From assembly GCF_014337925.2 (NCBI RefSeq), contig NZ_CP143423.1, positions 3,130,501 to 3,194,500 on the forward strand: a stretch of DNA of 64,000 nt, read 5' to 3'. Origin of the DNA: Roseobacter fucihabitans. GTDB taxonomy: Bacteria > Pseudomonadota > Alphaproteobacteria > Rhodobacterales > Rhodobacteraceae. The translations under genes and the position numbers were made by a program. Numbering within the stretch: the first letter of the stretch is position 1; every line of letters starts with the position of its first letter. Below, one piece after another: positions 44,203 to 53,705 of this stretch. A model generated the notes under the pieces. It made no database searches, was not told where the DNA came from, and saw only the letters and a program-made list of their open reading frames with translations.

Positions 44203-44838
44203 ATGCTCAGAATTACAGCAACTGCGATTCTACTCACCTCGGTGGCAAGCTTTGCCTATGCCGGTGACATCACCCCCACGCCCGCAGCGCCCGTTATCGC
44301 AGCGCCGATCTCCTCTGCTCCCTTCTGGGCAGGTGCATATGTCGGTGCGCAACTTGGCTACTCCTATGGCGACTTTGATCTCGACCTCGGCTCCCGCCCC
44401 GGCGATTTCGACAATGACAGCGTGATCGGAGGTATTACCGCTGGTTATCTTTGGGATATCGGCAACGGCTGGTATGTCGGTCCGGAATTTCAATATGATT
44501 TCGCCGATATCACGGTCACCGATGCAACCTCCGGCGACACCGCGTCCTTTGACGAAATCGCCCGCCTGAAATTCATTGCCGGCTACGAGCTTGGAAATGG
44601 TCTGCTCTATGGTAGTGCGGGTGTGGCTTATTCGAGCTTTGACAACGCGGGTGCCGTGTTCGACGGGCTTGACGGCAGCGACACCAGCTATGTTCTGGGG
44701 TTTGGTTATGACCACCGCATCGCCGAAGATTGGACGCTGGGGGGCGAATATATGTACCACAGCTTCAGCAACGCTGGTGCTGCTGGTGGCGATGTGGACG
44801 TGAACACCGTGCACATCAAAGCGACGTACCGCTTCTAA
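44203..44838 (+). CDS. outer-membrane beta-barrel protein (Omp25/31 type)
   Basis: 211 residues. Signal peptide MLRITATAILLTSVASFAYA, mature start GDITPTPAAP. Alternating beta strands follow: FWAGAYVGAQLGYSYGDFDLDL, GGITAGYLWDIGNGWYVGPEFQYDF, ARLKFIAGYELGNGLLYGSAGVAYSS, YVLGFGYDHRIAEDWTLGGEYMYHSF, and a terminal aromatic F (TYRF). An eight-strand OmpA-like barrel is likely, exposed at the surface. It ends just before a strong terminator. Confidence 0.9.
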   Translation: MLRITATAILLTSVASFAYAGDITPTPAAPVIAAPISSAPFWAGAYVGAQLGYSYGDFDLDLGSRPGDFDNDSVIGGITAGYLWDIGNGWYVGPEFQYDFADITVTDATSGDTASFDEIARLKFIAGYELGNGLLYGSAGVAYSSFDNAGAVFDGLDGSDTSYVLGFGYDHRIAEDWTLGGEYMYHSFSNAGAAGGDVDVNTVHIKATYRF

Positions 44839-44862
44839 TTAGGAACAATTTAACAAGTAGAA

Positions 44863-44897
44863 AGGCCCCGCAGATCTCTCTGCGGGGCCTTTTTTTA
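44863..44897 (+). terminator. rho-independent terminator between the beta-barrel gene and rpsA
   Basis: AGGCCCCGCAGA pairs with TCTGCGGGGCCT around TCTC, followed by seven T. It terminates the outer-membrane gene strongly. Read on the other strand only three T follow, so it may serve rpsA as a weaker shared terminator. Confidence 0.92.
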
Positions 44898-44913
44898 GCG
44901 GTATCTGTTAAAC

Positions 44914-46593
44914 TCAGTCTTTGTCTTTGAGCGCTGCGCCCAAGATATCACCAAGCGATGCACCGGAGTCCGAGGAACCATACTGCTGCACGGCTTCTTT
45001 CTCTTCGGCAATTTCGCGCGCCTTGATGGACACACCCAGACGACGGGATTTCGCGTCCACATTGGTGATGCGCACGTCAACCTTGTCCCCAACCGAGAAA
45101 CGCTCTGGGCGCTGCTCAGCACGGTCACGCGACAAATCGGAGCGGCGGATGAAGGATTTCATGCCCTCATATTCCACTTCGATGCCACCGTCCTCGATGG
45201 CCGTCACATTCACCGTTACAATCGAGCCGCGCTTCACGCCGCCAACCGCTTCTGCGAACTTGTCACCGCCAACGCCTTTGATCGAGAGGCTGATGCGCTC
45301 TTTCTCAACGTCGACTTCGGACACAACCGCCTGCACCACATCGTTTTTGTGATAGCTTTGGATCGCGTCTTCGCCGCGCTCGTCCCATGACAGGTCGGAG
45401 AGGTGAACCATGCCGTCGATGTCGCCCTCGAGACCAACAAACAGACCGAATTCGGTGATGTTCTTGACTTCGCCTTCGACTTCCGTGCCCTCAGGGTGTG
45501 TTTCTGCAAACACTTCCCATGGGTTGCGCATAGTCTGCTTGAGACCAAGGGAAACGCGGCGCTTGGCACCATCGATTTCCAGAACCATGACTTCGACTTC
45601 TTGCGACGTAGACACGATTTTGCCCGGATGGACGTTTTTCTTGGTCCAGGACATTTCGGACACGTGCACGAGGCCTTCGACACCGGCTTCGAGCTCAACA
45701 AAGGCACCGTAATCAGTGATGTTGGTCACGCGACCTGTGTGTGATGATTCCAGCGGATATTTCGCGGCAACCAGATCCCATGGATCTTCCTGCAACTGCT
45801 TCATGCCGAGAGAGATACGATGTGTCTCTTTGTTGATCTTGATGACCTGCACCTTAATCGTCTCGCCAATCGCCAGAATTTCGGACGGGTGGTTCACGCG
45901 GCGCCATGCCATATCGGTTACGTGCAACAGACCGTCCACGCCGCCTAGATCGACGAACGCACCGTATTCGGTGATGTTCTTGACCACACCGTCAACGGTT
46001 TGGCCCTCGGTGAGGTTGCCGATGACTTCGGCGCGCTGTTCGGCACGGGATTCTTCGAGGATCGCACGACGCGACACCACGATGTTGCCCCGGCGACGGT
46101 CCATTTTCAGAACCTGGAACGGCTGCTTGAGACCCATCAGAGGGCCTGCATCGCGCACGGGGCGCACATCAACCTGCGAACCAGGCAGGAACGCCACGGC
46201 ACCACCAAGATCGACCGTAAAGCCGCCTTTGACACGGCCAAAGATTGCGCCTTCGACGCGCTCTTCGTCGGCATAGGCTTTTTCCAGACGGTCCCAGGCT
46301 TCTTCGCGACGTGCCATTTCACGGGAAATGACCGCTTCGCCACGGGTGTTTTCAACCTGACGCAGGAATACCTCGACCACGTCACCCACTTCGATTTTGG
46401 GGGATTCACCGGGGTCTGCGAATTCTTTGAGATCAACGCGGCCTTCCATTTTGTAGCCGACGTCGATGATGGCCTGGCCCGCTTCGATTGCGATCACCTT
46501 GCCTTTGACAACAGACCCTTCTTCGGGTGTGTCCATTTCGAAGCTTTCTTCCAAAAGGGCTTCGAAGTCTTCCATAGTTGCGTTTTGCGCCAT
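44914..46593 (-). CDS. rpsA: 30S ribosomal protein S1
   Basis: Binds mRNA leaders and is essential for translation initiation. 559 residues with six S1 repeats (each with G-x-V-x-x-I-x-x-(Y/F)G-x-(F/L)V-like cores, e.g. VDGVVKNITEYGAFVDLGGVDG and GRVTNITDYGAFVELEAGVEG). Start MAQNATMEDFEALLEESFEMD at 46593; the upstream extension in the open frame is not conserved. Usual order is aroA-cmk-rpsA-ihfB; here an exported protein and 680 bp separate it from cmk. Confidence 0.97.
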   Translation of the reverse strand: MAQNATMEDFEALLEESFEMDTPEEGSVVKGKVIAIEAGQAIIDVGYKMEGRVDLKEFADPGESPKIEVGDVVEVFLRQVENTRGEAVISREMARREEAWDRLEKAYADEERVEGAIFGRVKGGFTVDLGGAVAFLPGSQVDVRPVRDAGPLMGLKQPFQVLKMDRRRGNIVVSRRAILEESRAEQRAEVIGNLTEGQTVDGVVKNITEYGAFVDLGGVDGLLHVTDMAWRRVNHPSEILAIGETIKVQVIKINKETHRISLGMKQLQEDPWDLVAAKYPLESSHTGRVTNITDYGAFVELEAGVEGLVHVSEMSWTKKNVHPGKIVSTSQEVEVMVLEIDGAKRRVSLGLKQTMRNPWEVFAETHPEGTEVEGEVKNITEFGLFVGLEGDIDGMVHLSDLSWDERGEDAIQSYHKNDVVQAVVSEVDVEKERISLSIKGVGGDKFAEAVGGVKRGSIVTVNVTAIEDGGIEVEYEGMKSFIRRSDLSRDRAEQRPERFSVGDKVDVRITNVDAKSRRLGVSIKAREIAEEKEAVQQYGSSDSGASLGDILGAALKDKD

Positions 46594-47278
46594 GTAGCGT
46601 GTGTTCCTTTGTACGTTTGTTTCTGGCCGTGCGGTTGTCTCCGCCGGTCTTTGGATTTGATTTGCTCTTGGGCGTATCGCCTTTACGCAAAACAAACGAA
46701 GGGCCGGCACTCACCGACCCTGCTCATTTGCTCTGCCGCAAAGGCTGTTCCCGCCCCGTCAACGTCCGCGCGTATAGAGGGGTTTTCAGCTGGGATCAAC
46801 CCATCAAGGGAATTGTGGAGCCACGCTCTGGAATATCAGGTGTCTTATAAGGGCCGCGTTTCTTGAGTATGCCCTCATTAGCTTGTTCATAAAAGGCAGT
46901 GGTGTCTGCAATCTCCCATGGCGCATCGACCAGACCAGCGACTGCGGCCAGCGGCTTATCAGTATAGATGGCCTATGATAAACGCGCGCATCCAGCACTC
47001 CCTGACAACAATCAAGCGGTAGCGTGCATTTGATCCATTACCCCTAAAACAGGCCCAAATGATCAGGCGCTTAGAGGCCTCTAAGGCCACCTGACCCATC
47101 CCTGATGCGCCAAATGGGCTTGGCACTTTGGGTCGCGCCGCGAGGTCGCCTGGGTATCTTTGTCCTAGCGCTCAGCCAAGCGTCCTGCGCCTCGCAAATC
47201 CTACTGCGCGCGCAGGATAGCTTTCGATCCCCCAGCGAACACATCGGCGGCAATTTCACCCGGTTGCTCAGAACCGCT
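46594..47278. other. intergenic region upstream of rpsA
   Basis: 685 bases. Its right part runs up to the 3' end of the minus-strand exported protein gene (47279-47824), and the left part is the rpsA leader. Only short overlapping frames occur, with no family resemblance. No known leader RNA or repeat was recognised. Confidence 0.5.
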
Positions 47279-47824
47279 TCAAAGCGCCTGACCTTTACGC
47301 AGATCCTCCAAGAGGTCTTGGTAAATACCGTTGCTGTCTCCTCCGCCAAAAACCTGCGCGCCCCCCGAATAGCTCTGCCCATAGGTGCGCGTAACGTTCA
47401 CGATCTGGGCGACAGCCGACAAAAACTGATCCTGTTCAAGCGATGACAGGGGGTGGATGAAAACGCCCCACACCCGGCCCTTGGCCACAGCATAGCGCGC
47501 GTCCAGGGCGGAATCGAAATTGGCCTGCATCATGCGCAGCAGATCCGCCTGTTCCAAATCTTCGGCCGATCTGATCGGCACCATCGCCCGCATCCGATCC
47601 GCACGCGGATCAGCGATCACAACGATGGGGATATCCTGAACGGTAAATTCGATGGCCGCGCCCTGCGCTCTGGCATCCGCATCGATGACCCGGATGATAT
47701 CAGCCAGCCGCTGGAGGGTCATAGGAGGTTCGCCCTGCGGCAAAATGTCGGGTGCATCACCCTCCTGGGCCAGACTGAGCGTTGCAAAACCGACAAGGAC
47801 AAGCGTCAAAATAAAACGGGTCAT
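47279..47824 (-). CDS. exported protein of unknown function
   Basis: 181 residues. Signal peptide MTRFILTLVLVGFATLSLA, then EGDAPDILPQGEPPMTLQRLADIIRVIDADARAQG; mature part has alternating beta/alpha pattern (VVIADPRADRMRAMVPIRSAEDLEQADLLRMMQANFDSALDARYAV, VWGVFIHPLSSLE), reminiscent of T3SS-chaperone/YbjN-like folds, but the match is only by eye. GGG-rich C-terminus. Alone on the minus strand between cmk and rpsA; probably periplasmic. Confidence 0.75.
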   Translation of the reverse strand: MTRFILTLVLVGFATLSLAQEGDAPDILPQGEPPMTLQRLADIIRVIDADARAQGAAIEFTVQDIPIVVIADPRADRMRAMVPIRSAEDLEQADLLRMMQANFDSALDARYAVAKGRVWGVFIHPLSSLEQDQFLSAVAQIVNVTRTYGQSYSGGAQVFGGGDSNGIYQDLLEDLRKGQAL

Positions 47825-47977
47825 GGCAATACCTTTCGCAATTGAATTGCCACAAGGCTAGACAGGGTTCGGCTCAAACGCCACGCACCCTTTGGTGATC
47901 GCTTTGCAACATTACGCGGTGCACATCGGTTGTTTCCGGGCGGCGGCCCCTTGCGCGCAACGCTTGCTTGCCAAAGA

Positions 47978-48595
47978 TCAGCGCCGCGACCTGACGGCGG
48001 CAATTGCGGCATGGATCGCCTCTTTTATGCTCATATCAGAGGTATCTATCACCATGGCATCCGGCGCCGGTTTCAAGGGGGATTCCGCGCGGTTCTGATC
48101 GCGCGCATCACGTTCCCTGACATCGGCAAGCACCTGTTCAGGGCTTGTCATAGAGCCGGAGGCTACCAATTCGCTGAACCGGCGCTGCGCACGAACCTCA
48201 GCACGCGCGGTGATAAACAGCTTGGCCTCCGCTTGCGGGCAAATCACGGTCCCAATGTCGCGCCCGTCCAGAACGGCCCCCCCGGCGCGGCGCGCAAAAC
48301 TGCGCTGGAAATCCAGCAAGGCCGCCCGCACCTCGGAGACCACCGCGACTTTGCTGGCGGCCTGTGCAACCTCAGGACCGCGCAGGTTTGAGCCCTCAAT
48401 ATCGCCAGCCGTCAGCGCCCTTGCCGCCGCTGCCGGGTCCATACCCAACAGGTATTTTGCACCAACAGCGCGGTACAACAAGCCGGTATCAAGGTGCGCA
48501 AAGCCGAAATGTTCCGCAACGGCCTTGGAGATCGTCCCCTTGCCCGCCGCCGCGGGGCCGTCAACCGCGATGGTGAAGGGTTCGGTCATATTCAT
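47978..48595 (-). CDS. cmk: cytidylate kinase
   Basis: Phosphorylates CMP/dCMP. 205 residues; P-loop [18 protein letters not shown] near the start, then [10 protein letters not shown] (nucleotide contact), [22 protein letters not shown], and a lid region with arginines ([20 protein letters not shown]). Starts with ATG immediately after the aroA stop (TGA-ATG contact), so it is translated with aroA. Confidence 0.97.
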   Translation of the reverse strand: MNMTEPFTIAVDGPAAAGKGTISKAVAEHFGFAHLDTGLLYRAVGAKYLLGMDPAAAARALTAGDIEGSNLRGPEVAQAASKVAVVSEVRAALLDFQRSFARRAGGAVLDGRDIGTVICPQAEAKLFITARAEVRAQRRFSELVASGSMTSPEQVLADVRERDARDQNRAESPLKPAPDAMVIDTSDMSIKEAIHAAIAAVRSRR

Positions 48596-49939
48596 TCAAC
48601 GCTCCAGCTGCGCGCCCAGAGCCGTCATGAGGGGCTCAAAGATCGGGAACGACGTGGCAATCGGCCCGCCGTCATCCACGCTGACCGGGTTTTGCGCGGC
48701 CATCCCGAGGATCAGAAAGGACATGGCAATGCGGTGATCGAGATGGCTGGCGCAGGTCGCCCCGCCGGGGACATTGCCATGTCCAAGCCCCGTAACCGTC
48801 CACCAATCCGGCCCATCCTCGACAGTGATCCCATTGGCGCGCAGCCCCGTGGCCATTGCATCAATCCGGTCGCTTTCCTTGACGCGCAACTCCTTGACGC
48901 CGCGCATCACGGTTTGCCCCTTGGCAAAAGCGGCGACAACCGAAAGCACCGGGTATTCGTCGATCATGCTGGCGGCGCGGGCGGGCGGCACTTCGATGCC
49001 CTTGAGGTTCGGGGAGAAGCGCGCGCGCAGATCGGCAACCGGCTCGCCCCCCTCGGTCCGCTCGTTTTCATAGGTGAGGTCTGCGCCCATCTCGCGCAGC
49101 GTGGTGTAAAGCCCCGCCCGCGTCGGATTGAGTCCGATGCCCGGCACCAGCACGTCCGAGCCCGGCACGATCAGCGCCGCACAGACCGGAAAAGCCGCAG
49201 AGGAAGGATCCCGCGGCACATCAATCTTCTGCGGTTTAAGCTCGGGTTGTCCGGTCAGGGTGATAACCCGCCCCGCCTCGGTTTGCTCAACGGTGATCTC
49301 CGCGCCAAAGCCTGCGAGCATGCGTTCGGTGTGATCGCGCGTCGCCTCAGCCTCGATCACGACGGTTTTACCTGGTGCGTTCAGACCGGCCAGCAAGACG
49401 GCTGATTTGACCTGCGCAGAGGGCACCGGTACGGTATATTCGACCGGCACCGGCTCCGCCGCGCCGACAATCGTCATAGGCAAACGCCCTCCTGCCCGGC
49501 CATGGGATTGCGTGCCAAAAAGCGCCAATGGGTCCGTGACCCGCGCCATCGGGCGGCCATTGAGCGAGGCATCGCCCGTGAAGGTCGCAGAGATCGGGGA
49601 GGTCGCCATCGCGCCCATGATCAGGCGCACGCCGGTGCCTGAGTTGCCACAATCGATCACGTTCTCAGGCTCGGCAAAGCCGCCGACGCCGACGCCGTGC
49701 ACGGACCAATTGCCGTTCCCGTGATCCGTGACCTCGGCCCCGAAAGCGCGCATGGCTTTGGCGGTATCGAGCACATCCTGCCCTTCGAGCAGGCCGCTGA
49801 TTTCGGTTTTCCCGACGCTTAATGCGCCCAGAATCAAGGAGCGGTGCGAAATGGATTTATCGCCCGGCACCTCGGCAGTGCCGGACAATGCGCCACATGG
49901 GCTTGAGGTCATCGGGATAGGCGCGCCGTGGCTGGACAT
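48596..49939 (-). CDS. aroA: 3-phosphoshikimate 1-carboxyvinyltransferase
   Basis: EPSP synthase of the shikimate pathway. 447 residues from ATG 49939 ([10 protein letters not shown]), ten bases after GAGGA. Signatures: [67 protein letters not shown], and [15 protein letters not shown] near the C-terminus. It shares the operon with cmk. Class II-like features were not assessed. Confidence 0.97.
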   Translation of the reverse strand: MSSHGAPIPMTSSPCGALSGTAEVPGDKSISHRSLILGALSVGKTEISGLLEGQDVLDTAKAMRAFGAEVTDHGNGNWSVHGVGVGGFAEPENVIDCGNSGTGVRLIMGAMATSPISATFTGDASLNGRPMARVTDPLALFGTQSHGRAGGRLPMTIVGAAEPVPVEYTVPVPSAQVKSAVLLAGLNAPGKTVVIEAEATRDHTERMLAGFGAEITVEQTEAGRVITLTGQPELKPQKIDVPRDPSSAAFPVCAALIVPGSDVLVPGIGLNPTRAGLYTTLREMGADLTYENERTEGGEPVADLRARFSPNLKGIEVPPARAASMIDEYPVLSVVAAFAKGQTVMRGVKELRVKESDRIDAMATGLRANGITVEDGPDWWTVTGLGHGNVPGGATCASHLDHRIAMSFLILGMAAQNPVSVDDGGPIATSFPIFEPLMTALGAQLER

Positions 49940-50017
49940 GTGGTTCCTCGACTGGATCAAATACAGCGCGAGGCTTAGCGGCTAGGCTCCCAAGGGTCCA
50001 GCCCCTAAGCGGCAGGC

Positions 50018-50719
50018 TCAGGTCTTGGCGAAGGTCAGGTAATGGGGCCTGCGCCCTTCGCGCAGCGCCTTTTGCTCATAGCGCGTGGAAATCCAGTCAT
50101 CCCAGGGGTCGCGCCAGTCCTGCGCGCGCTCAGCCAGCCATTCAAAGCCATGCTTTGGCACCTCTACGAGCGTCTGGCGTACATAATCCTCAATATCCGT
50201 GGCCACGCGGAAAATCGCACCGGTTTTCAACTTCTGGGCCAAGGGTTCAAGGTGCTCCGCAGTCACAAACCGACGACGATGGTGCCGCGTTTTGGGCCAG
50301 GGGTCGGGGTAAAGCAAAAACGCGCGGTCGATGGAATTCTCCGGCAGCACGTCAAAAAGATCGCGCGCATCACCGGGGTACACCGCGAGGTTAGTAACAT
50401 CCGCACGCCTGATTTTGCCCAAGAGCATCGCCACACCGTTGATATAGGGTTCCGCGCCGATGATCCCGACTTGCGGATTGGCCGCTGCCTGATGCACCAG
50501 ATGCTCGCCGCCACCAAAACCGATCTCAAGCCAGACCGGCTTGCCATCAAAAAGCCCGCTCAGATCCAGCGGGGCGCGATCGGGGTTGTCACCCCAATCC
50601 ACCGCACCGGGCGAGAGCGCCGCGAGATCTTCTTCGATATAGCCTTTTTGGGACTGCTTGAGGGTTTTTCCCTTCAAGCGGCCATAGAAATTGCGATGTG
50701 GGCGTTGTGGCTGTGACAT
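50018..50719 (-). CDS. trmB: tRNA (guanine-46-N7)-methyltransferase
   Basis: Adds m7G46 to tRNAs. 233 residues; N-terminal RPHRNFYGRLKGKTL, SAM motif VWLEIGFGGGEHLVHQA, IGAEPYINGVAMLLG, and the catalytic-region DPWPKTRHHRRRFVT. Downstream of metK on the same strand by 177 bp. Belongs to the metK-trmB pair often seen in Rhodobacterales. Confidence 0.96.
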   Translation of the reverse strand: MSQPQRPHRNFYGRLKGKTLKQSQKGYIEEDLAALSPGAVDWGDNPDRAPLDLSGLFDGKPVWLEIGFGGGEHLVHQAAANPQVGIIGAEPYINGVAMLLGKIRRADVTNLAVYPGDARDLFDVLPENSIDRAFLLYPDPWPKTRHHRRRFVTAEHLEPLAQKLKTGAIFRVATDIEDYVRQTLVEVPKHGFEWLAERAQDWRDPWDDWISTRYEQKALREGRRPHYLTFAKT

Positions 50720-50896
50720 ATCGGGCGTTTAACCCGGTCTTGCAGGGGCTGCAACGCCGCGCAGTGGCATTTTTGACGCAAATGCCACCGGCCGGAGTGC
50801 ACGGGACCTAATCCCTGTAGGCAGGCACCACAGAAGCACCGGCTGAAAGCCAACACGCCGCATACGAACGCCTTGAGGCCGTCGGCGTCAAAGCCC

Positions 50897-52078
50897 TTAG
50901 ACGGCGCCTTTGAGCGCCTCGACCAAATCGGTTTTTTCCCAGCTGAAACCGCCATCCGCTTCGGGCGCCCGGCCGAAATGGCCATAAGCAGCGGTGCGCG
51001 CATAGATCGGCTTGTTGAGGTGCAGATGTTCGCGAATACCGCGCGGCGTCAGGTCAATAATCTTGCCGATTGCGACCTCAATAGCGCCGTCATCCACTTC
51101 GCCCGTCCCGAAGGTATCGCAATAAATCGACAGGGGCTTGCTGACGCCAATCGCGTAACTCAGCTGGATCGTGCATTTCTCAGCCATGCCCGAGGCCACC
51201 ACATTTTTTGCCAGATACCGCGCGACATAGGCCGCGGAACGGTCCACCTTGGTCGGATCTTTGCCCGAAAACGCGCCCCCGCCGTGGGGTGCGGCACCGC
51301 CATAGGTGTCCACAATGATCTTGCGCCCGGTCAGCCCTGCATCCCCATCCGGCCCGCCAATCACAAAAGTCCCGGTCGGGTTCACCCACCATTCGGTGTC
51401 CGCGCTGATCCAGCCTTCAGGCAGAACTTCGCGGATATAGGGCTCCACGATGTCCCGGATGTCCTGTGAGGTCTGGCTTTCATCCGCATGCTGTGTGGAC
51501 AGCACGATCGAGGACACACCCACCGGCTTGCCGTCCTCATAGCGCACGGAAAGCTGGCTCTTGGCATCCGGGCGCAGGGTCGGTTCGGTGCCATCCTTGC
51601 GCACTTCGGCCAGACGGCGCAGCATCGCATGGGCGTAATGGATCGGTGCGGGCATCAATTCCGGCGTTTCGCGGGTGGCAAAACCGAACATGATCCCCTG
51701 ATCGCCCGCGCCCTCATCCTTGTTACCGCTGGCATCGACGCCCTGGGCGATATGGGCAGATTGCTCGTGCAACAGATTCGTGATCTCGCAGGTCGCGTGG
51801 TGAAATTTATCCTGCTCATAGCCGATATCCTTGATGCAGTCCCGCGCGATTTCTTCGATACGGCCCATGTAATCCTTGAGCGTGTCCTTGTCAGAAAGCC
51901 CGACTTCGCCACCGATCACGACCCGGTTGGTCGTGGCAAAGGTCTCCGCGGCAACCCGCGCTTCGGGTTCTTCGGCGAGAAAGGCATCCAGCACAGCGTC
52001 CGAAATGCGGTCACAGACTTTATCCGGGTGCCCCTCAGAAACGGATTCCGAGGTGAAAGTGTAGTTCTTACGAGACAT
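50897..52078 (-). CDS. metK: S-adenosylmethionine synthetase
   Basis: Makes SAM from ATP and methionine. 393 residues from ATG 52078 ([21 protein letters not shown]), which starts behind GGAG. Signature sequences are [35 protein letters not shown] (ATP motif GAGDQG) and [19 protein letters not shown]. The leader carries a SAM/SAH riboswitch that would reduce translation when SAM is abundant. An in-frame ATG at 52102 lies within the riboswitch and is not used. Confidence 0.97.
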   Translation of the reverse strand: MSRKNYTFTSESVSEGHPDKVCDRISDAVLDAFLAEEPEARVAAETFATTNRVVIGGEVGLSDKDTLKDYMGRIEEIARDCIKDIGYEQDKFHHATCEITNLLHEQSAHIAQGVDASGNKDEGAGDQGIMFGFATRETPELMPAPIHYAHAMLRRLAEVRKDGTEPTLRPDAKSQLSVRYEDGKPVGVSSIVLSTQHADESQTSQDIRDIVEPYIREVLPEGWISADTEWWVNPTGTFVIGGPDGDAGLTGRKIIVDTYGGAAPHGGGAFSGKDPTKVDRSAAYVARYLAKNVVASGMAEKCTIQLSYAIGVSKPLSIYCDTFGTGEVDDGAIEVAIGKIIDLTPRGIREHLHLNKPIYARTAAYGHFGRAPEADGGFSWEKTDLVEALKGAV

Positions 52079-52082
52079 GAAA

Positions 52083-52127
52083 CGCTCCAGTGAAAAAGAC
52101 ATGCCACGTCAGGAAGCCGTTGTGGCA
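52083..52127 (-). promoter_or_regulatory. SAM/SAH riboswitch in metK leader
   Basis: The minus strand reads GCCACAACGGCTTCCTGACG, TGGC, then a short linker and TGGAGCG, which includes the GGAG ribosome-binding site, seven bases before the metK ATG. This agrees with the published Rhodobacterales SAM/SAH motif (CACAACGGCUUCCUGrCGUG ... UUGGAGCA) in the stem GCCAC/GTGGC, the conserved CGGCTTCCTG loop and the pseudoknot-forming GGAG. SAM binding would sequester the ribosome-binding site. The linker is a few bases longer than in the crystallised form. Confidence 0.9.
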
Positions 52128-52166
52128 GATTCGAGCTTGCATACGTCCCATGTGGTTAACTTACAA

Positions 52167-53705
52167 TTAATTTTTTTGGCGATGTCGCGTTACTGCGGCA
52201 GCCACGATCCCCAGGAACAGCAAAATAAAGACCGGGATATCCCCGAACCTGCTATAGGGCGTTGGTGGAGCTGCCACAGGTAACGGCGCATCCAGAAACC
52301 CGGCCCTGTCCATGGGCAGGCTGGCAAGGATGCGCCCCTGCGGGTCAATCATTGCAGAAATGCCCGTATTTGCCGCCCGCATGAACGGCAGACCTTGTTC
52401 AATGGCACGCATCCGGGCTTGCGCCAGGTGCTGCTGCGGGCCTGCGTTCTGCCCGAACCAGGCGTCATTGGTAATTTGCAGCAGAAAGTCGGGGCGGGTG
52501 TCGGTGCCCGCCACGCCATGTGCAAAAACCGCCTCATAGCAGATCAGGGGCAGCCCCTTGCCCAAAGGTCCGAAGTCGAGCAGACGTGGGCCCTGCCCGC
52601 TGGCGAACCCGATGGCTGATGTCTGGGCCAGTCCGGTGATCCCGAAACGGCCAAGCAGGCGGCCAAAGGGAATGTATTCGCCAAAAGGCACGAGGTGATG
52701 CTTGTCATAGATCTGCGCGGGGTTGCCCACAGCGTCCAGCACCGCGAGCGCGTTAAACAAGCCCTCATCCGCGCGCCGCAAGAGGCCCAGAACGACGGGC
52801 TGGCCCTGCGCCACGGCGGCGATCTGCGCGAGGGCGGGTTCGGCCTGATCCAATGTCCAGGGAATGGCCGTTTCGGGCCAGATCGTGAGGACCGGCGCAG
52901 GCGTGCCCGCCTTGATCGGGGCTGCGGTGAAGTCCAATTGCCGCTCAAAAAAGGTCAGTGCGAAATCCGGCTGCCATTTCAAATGCTGCGCCGCGTTTGG
53001 CTGAACCAGCCGGACCCAATGCGCCGTGAGCGTTGCCGCAGGTGCCAAAGGCGGCAGATAAAGCAGGATCGCTGCAGTACAGAAAAGCACGACCTTACCG
53101 GTCAAAACCAGACCGTGCCGCCAGCGTCCCGCGACACTGGAGAGCGCCCAGCACAGTGACATCAGCCACAGGGTCATGCCATGCGGCCCCACCAACGCCA
53201 GCCCCTGACCGGCGGTACCGGACACCAGCGCCTGGGCCGGGCTGGCCCATGGAAACCCGGTGAATAGATAAGCGCGCAACACCTCGGCGGCGGTCCATGT
53301 CAGTATGAGAGGCCAGGTGTCGCGCGACAACAGGCGCGCCAACCAGAACGCACCACCCCAGAAAAGCGCCATGCCCGCGCTCATCAGGATCAGCGCAAAA
53401 GGGGCCATCCAGGCATGCCTGTCAGGATCAATCTGAAACGGCTCCATGATCCAGAACAGCGCGACACCGAAATACCCCACGCCAAGCGCGCCCCCCATCA
53501 GCGCCGCATCGCGTCCTCGCGTCTCGCCCCGCAACACAATAAACGCGAGCGAAAAACCCACCACCATGAAGATCGGTTGATCAAACGGGGCCTGGCCCAG
53601 GGATGCAAAGGCCCCGAGCAAAGCCGCCACACCGAGGCGGTTCAGGCGCGACAGGCCCGCATACCCCTGTGCGGGCCCTCTGTGGCCTGACGCGCGTTTG
53701 CGCAT
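52167..53705 (-). CDS. lnt: apolipoprotein N-acyltransferase
   Basis: Last step of lipoprotein maturation, inner membrane. 512 residues: N-terminal hydrophobic helices (LGVAALLGAFASLGQAPFDQPIFMVVGFSLA and further spans to about 215), then the nitrilase domain with the catalytic triad Glu in LTIWPETAIPW, Lys in IYDKHHLVPFGEYIPFG and Cys in LICYEAVFAHG. A final membrane span is VFILLFLGIVAAAV near the C-terminus. ATG overlaps the TAA of the CBS protein gene by one base. Confidence 0.96.
   Translation of the reverse strand: MRKRASGHRGPAQGYAGLSRLNRLGVAALLGAFASLGQAPFDQPIFMVVGFSLAFIVLRGETRGRDAALMGGALGVGYFGVALFWIMEPFQIDPDRHAWMAPFALILMSAGMALFWGGAFWLARLLSRDTWPLILTWTAAEVLRAYLFTGFPWASPAQALVSGTAGQGLALVGPHGMTLWLMSLCWALSSVAGRWRHGLVLTGKVVLFCTAAILLYLPPLAPAATLTAHWVRLVQPNAAQHLKWQPDFALTFFERQLDFTAAPIKAGTPAPVLTIWPETAIPWTLDQAEPALAQIAAVAQGQPVVLGLLRRADEGLFNALAVLDAVGNPAQIYDKHHLVPFGEYIPFGRLLGRFGITGLAQTSAIGFASGQGPRLLDFGPLGKGLPLICYEAVFAHGVAGTDTRPDFLLQITNDAWFGQNAGPQQHLAQARMRAIEQGLPFMRAANTGISAMIDPQGRILASLPMDRAGFLDAPLPVAAPPTPYSRFGDIPVFILLFLGIVAAAVTRHRQKN

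Noticed and set aside
47071-47446. Small overlapping frames near the exported protein gene
   Set aside because: Shadow frames on both strands overlapping the 3' end of the exported protein gene.
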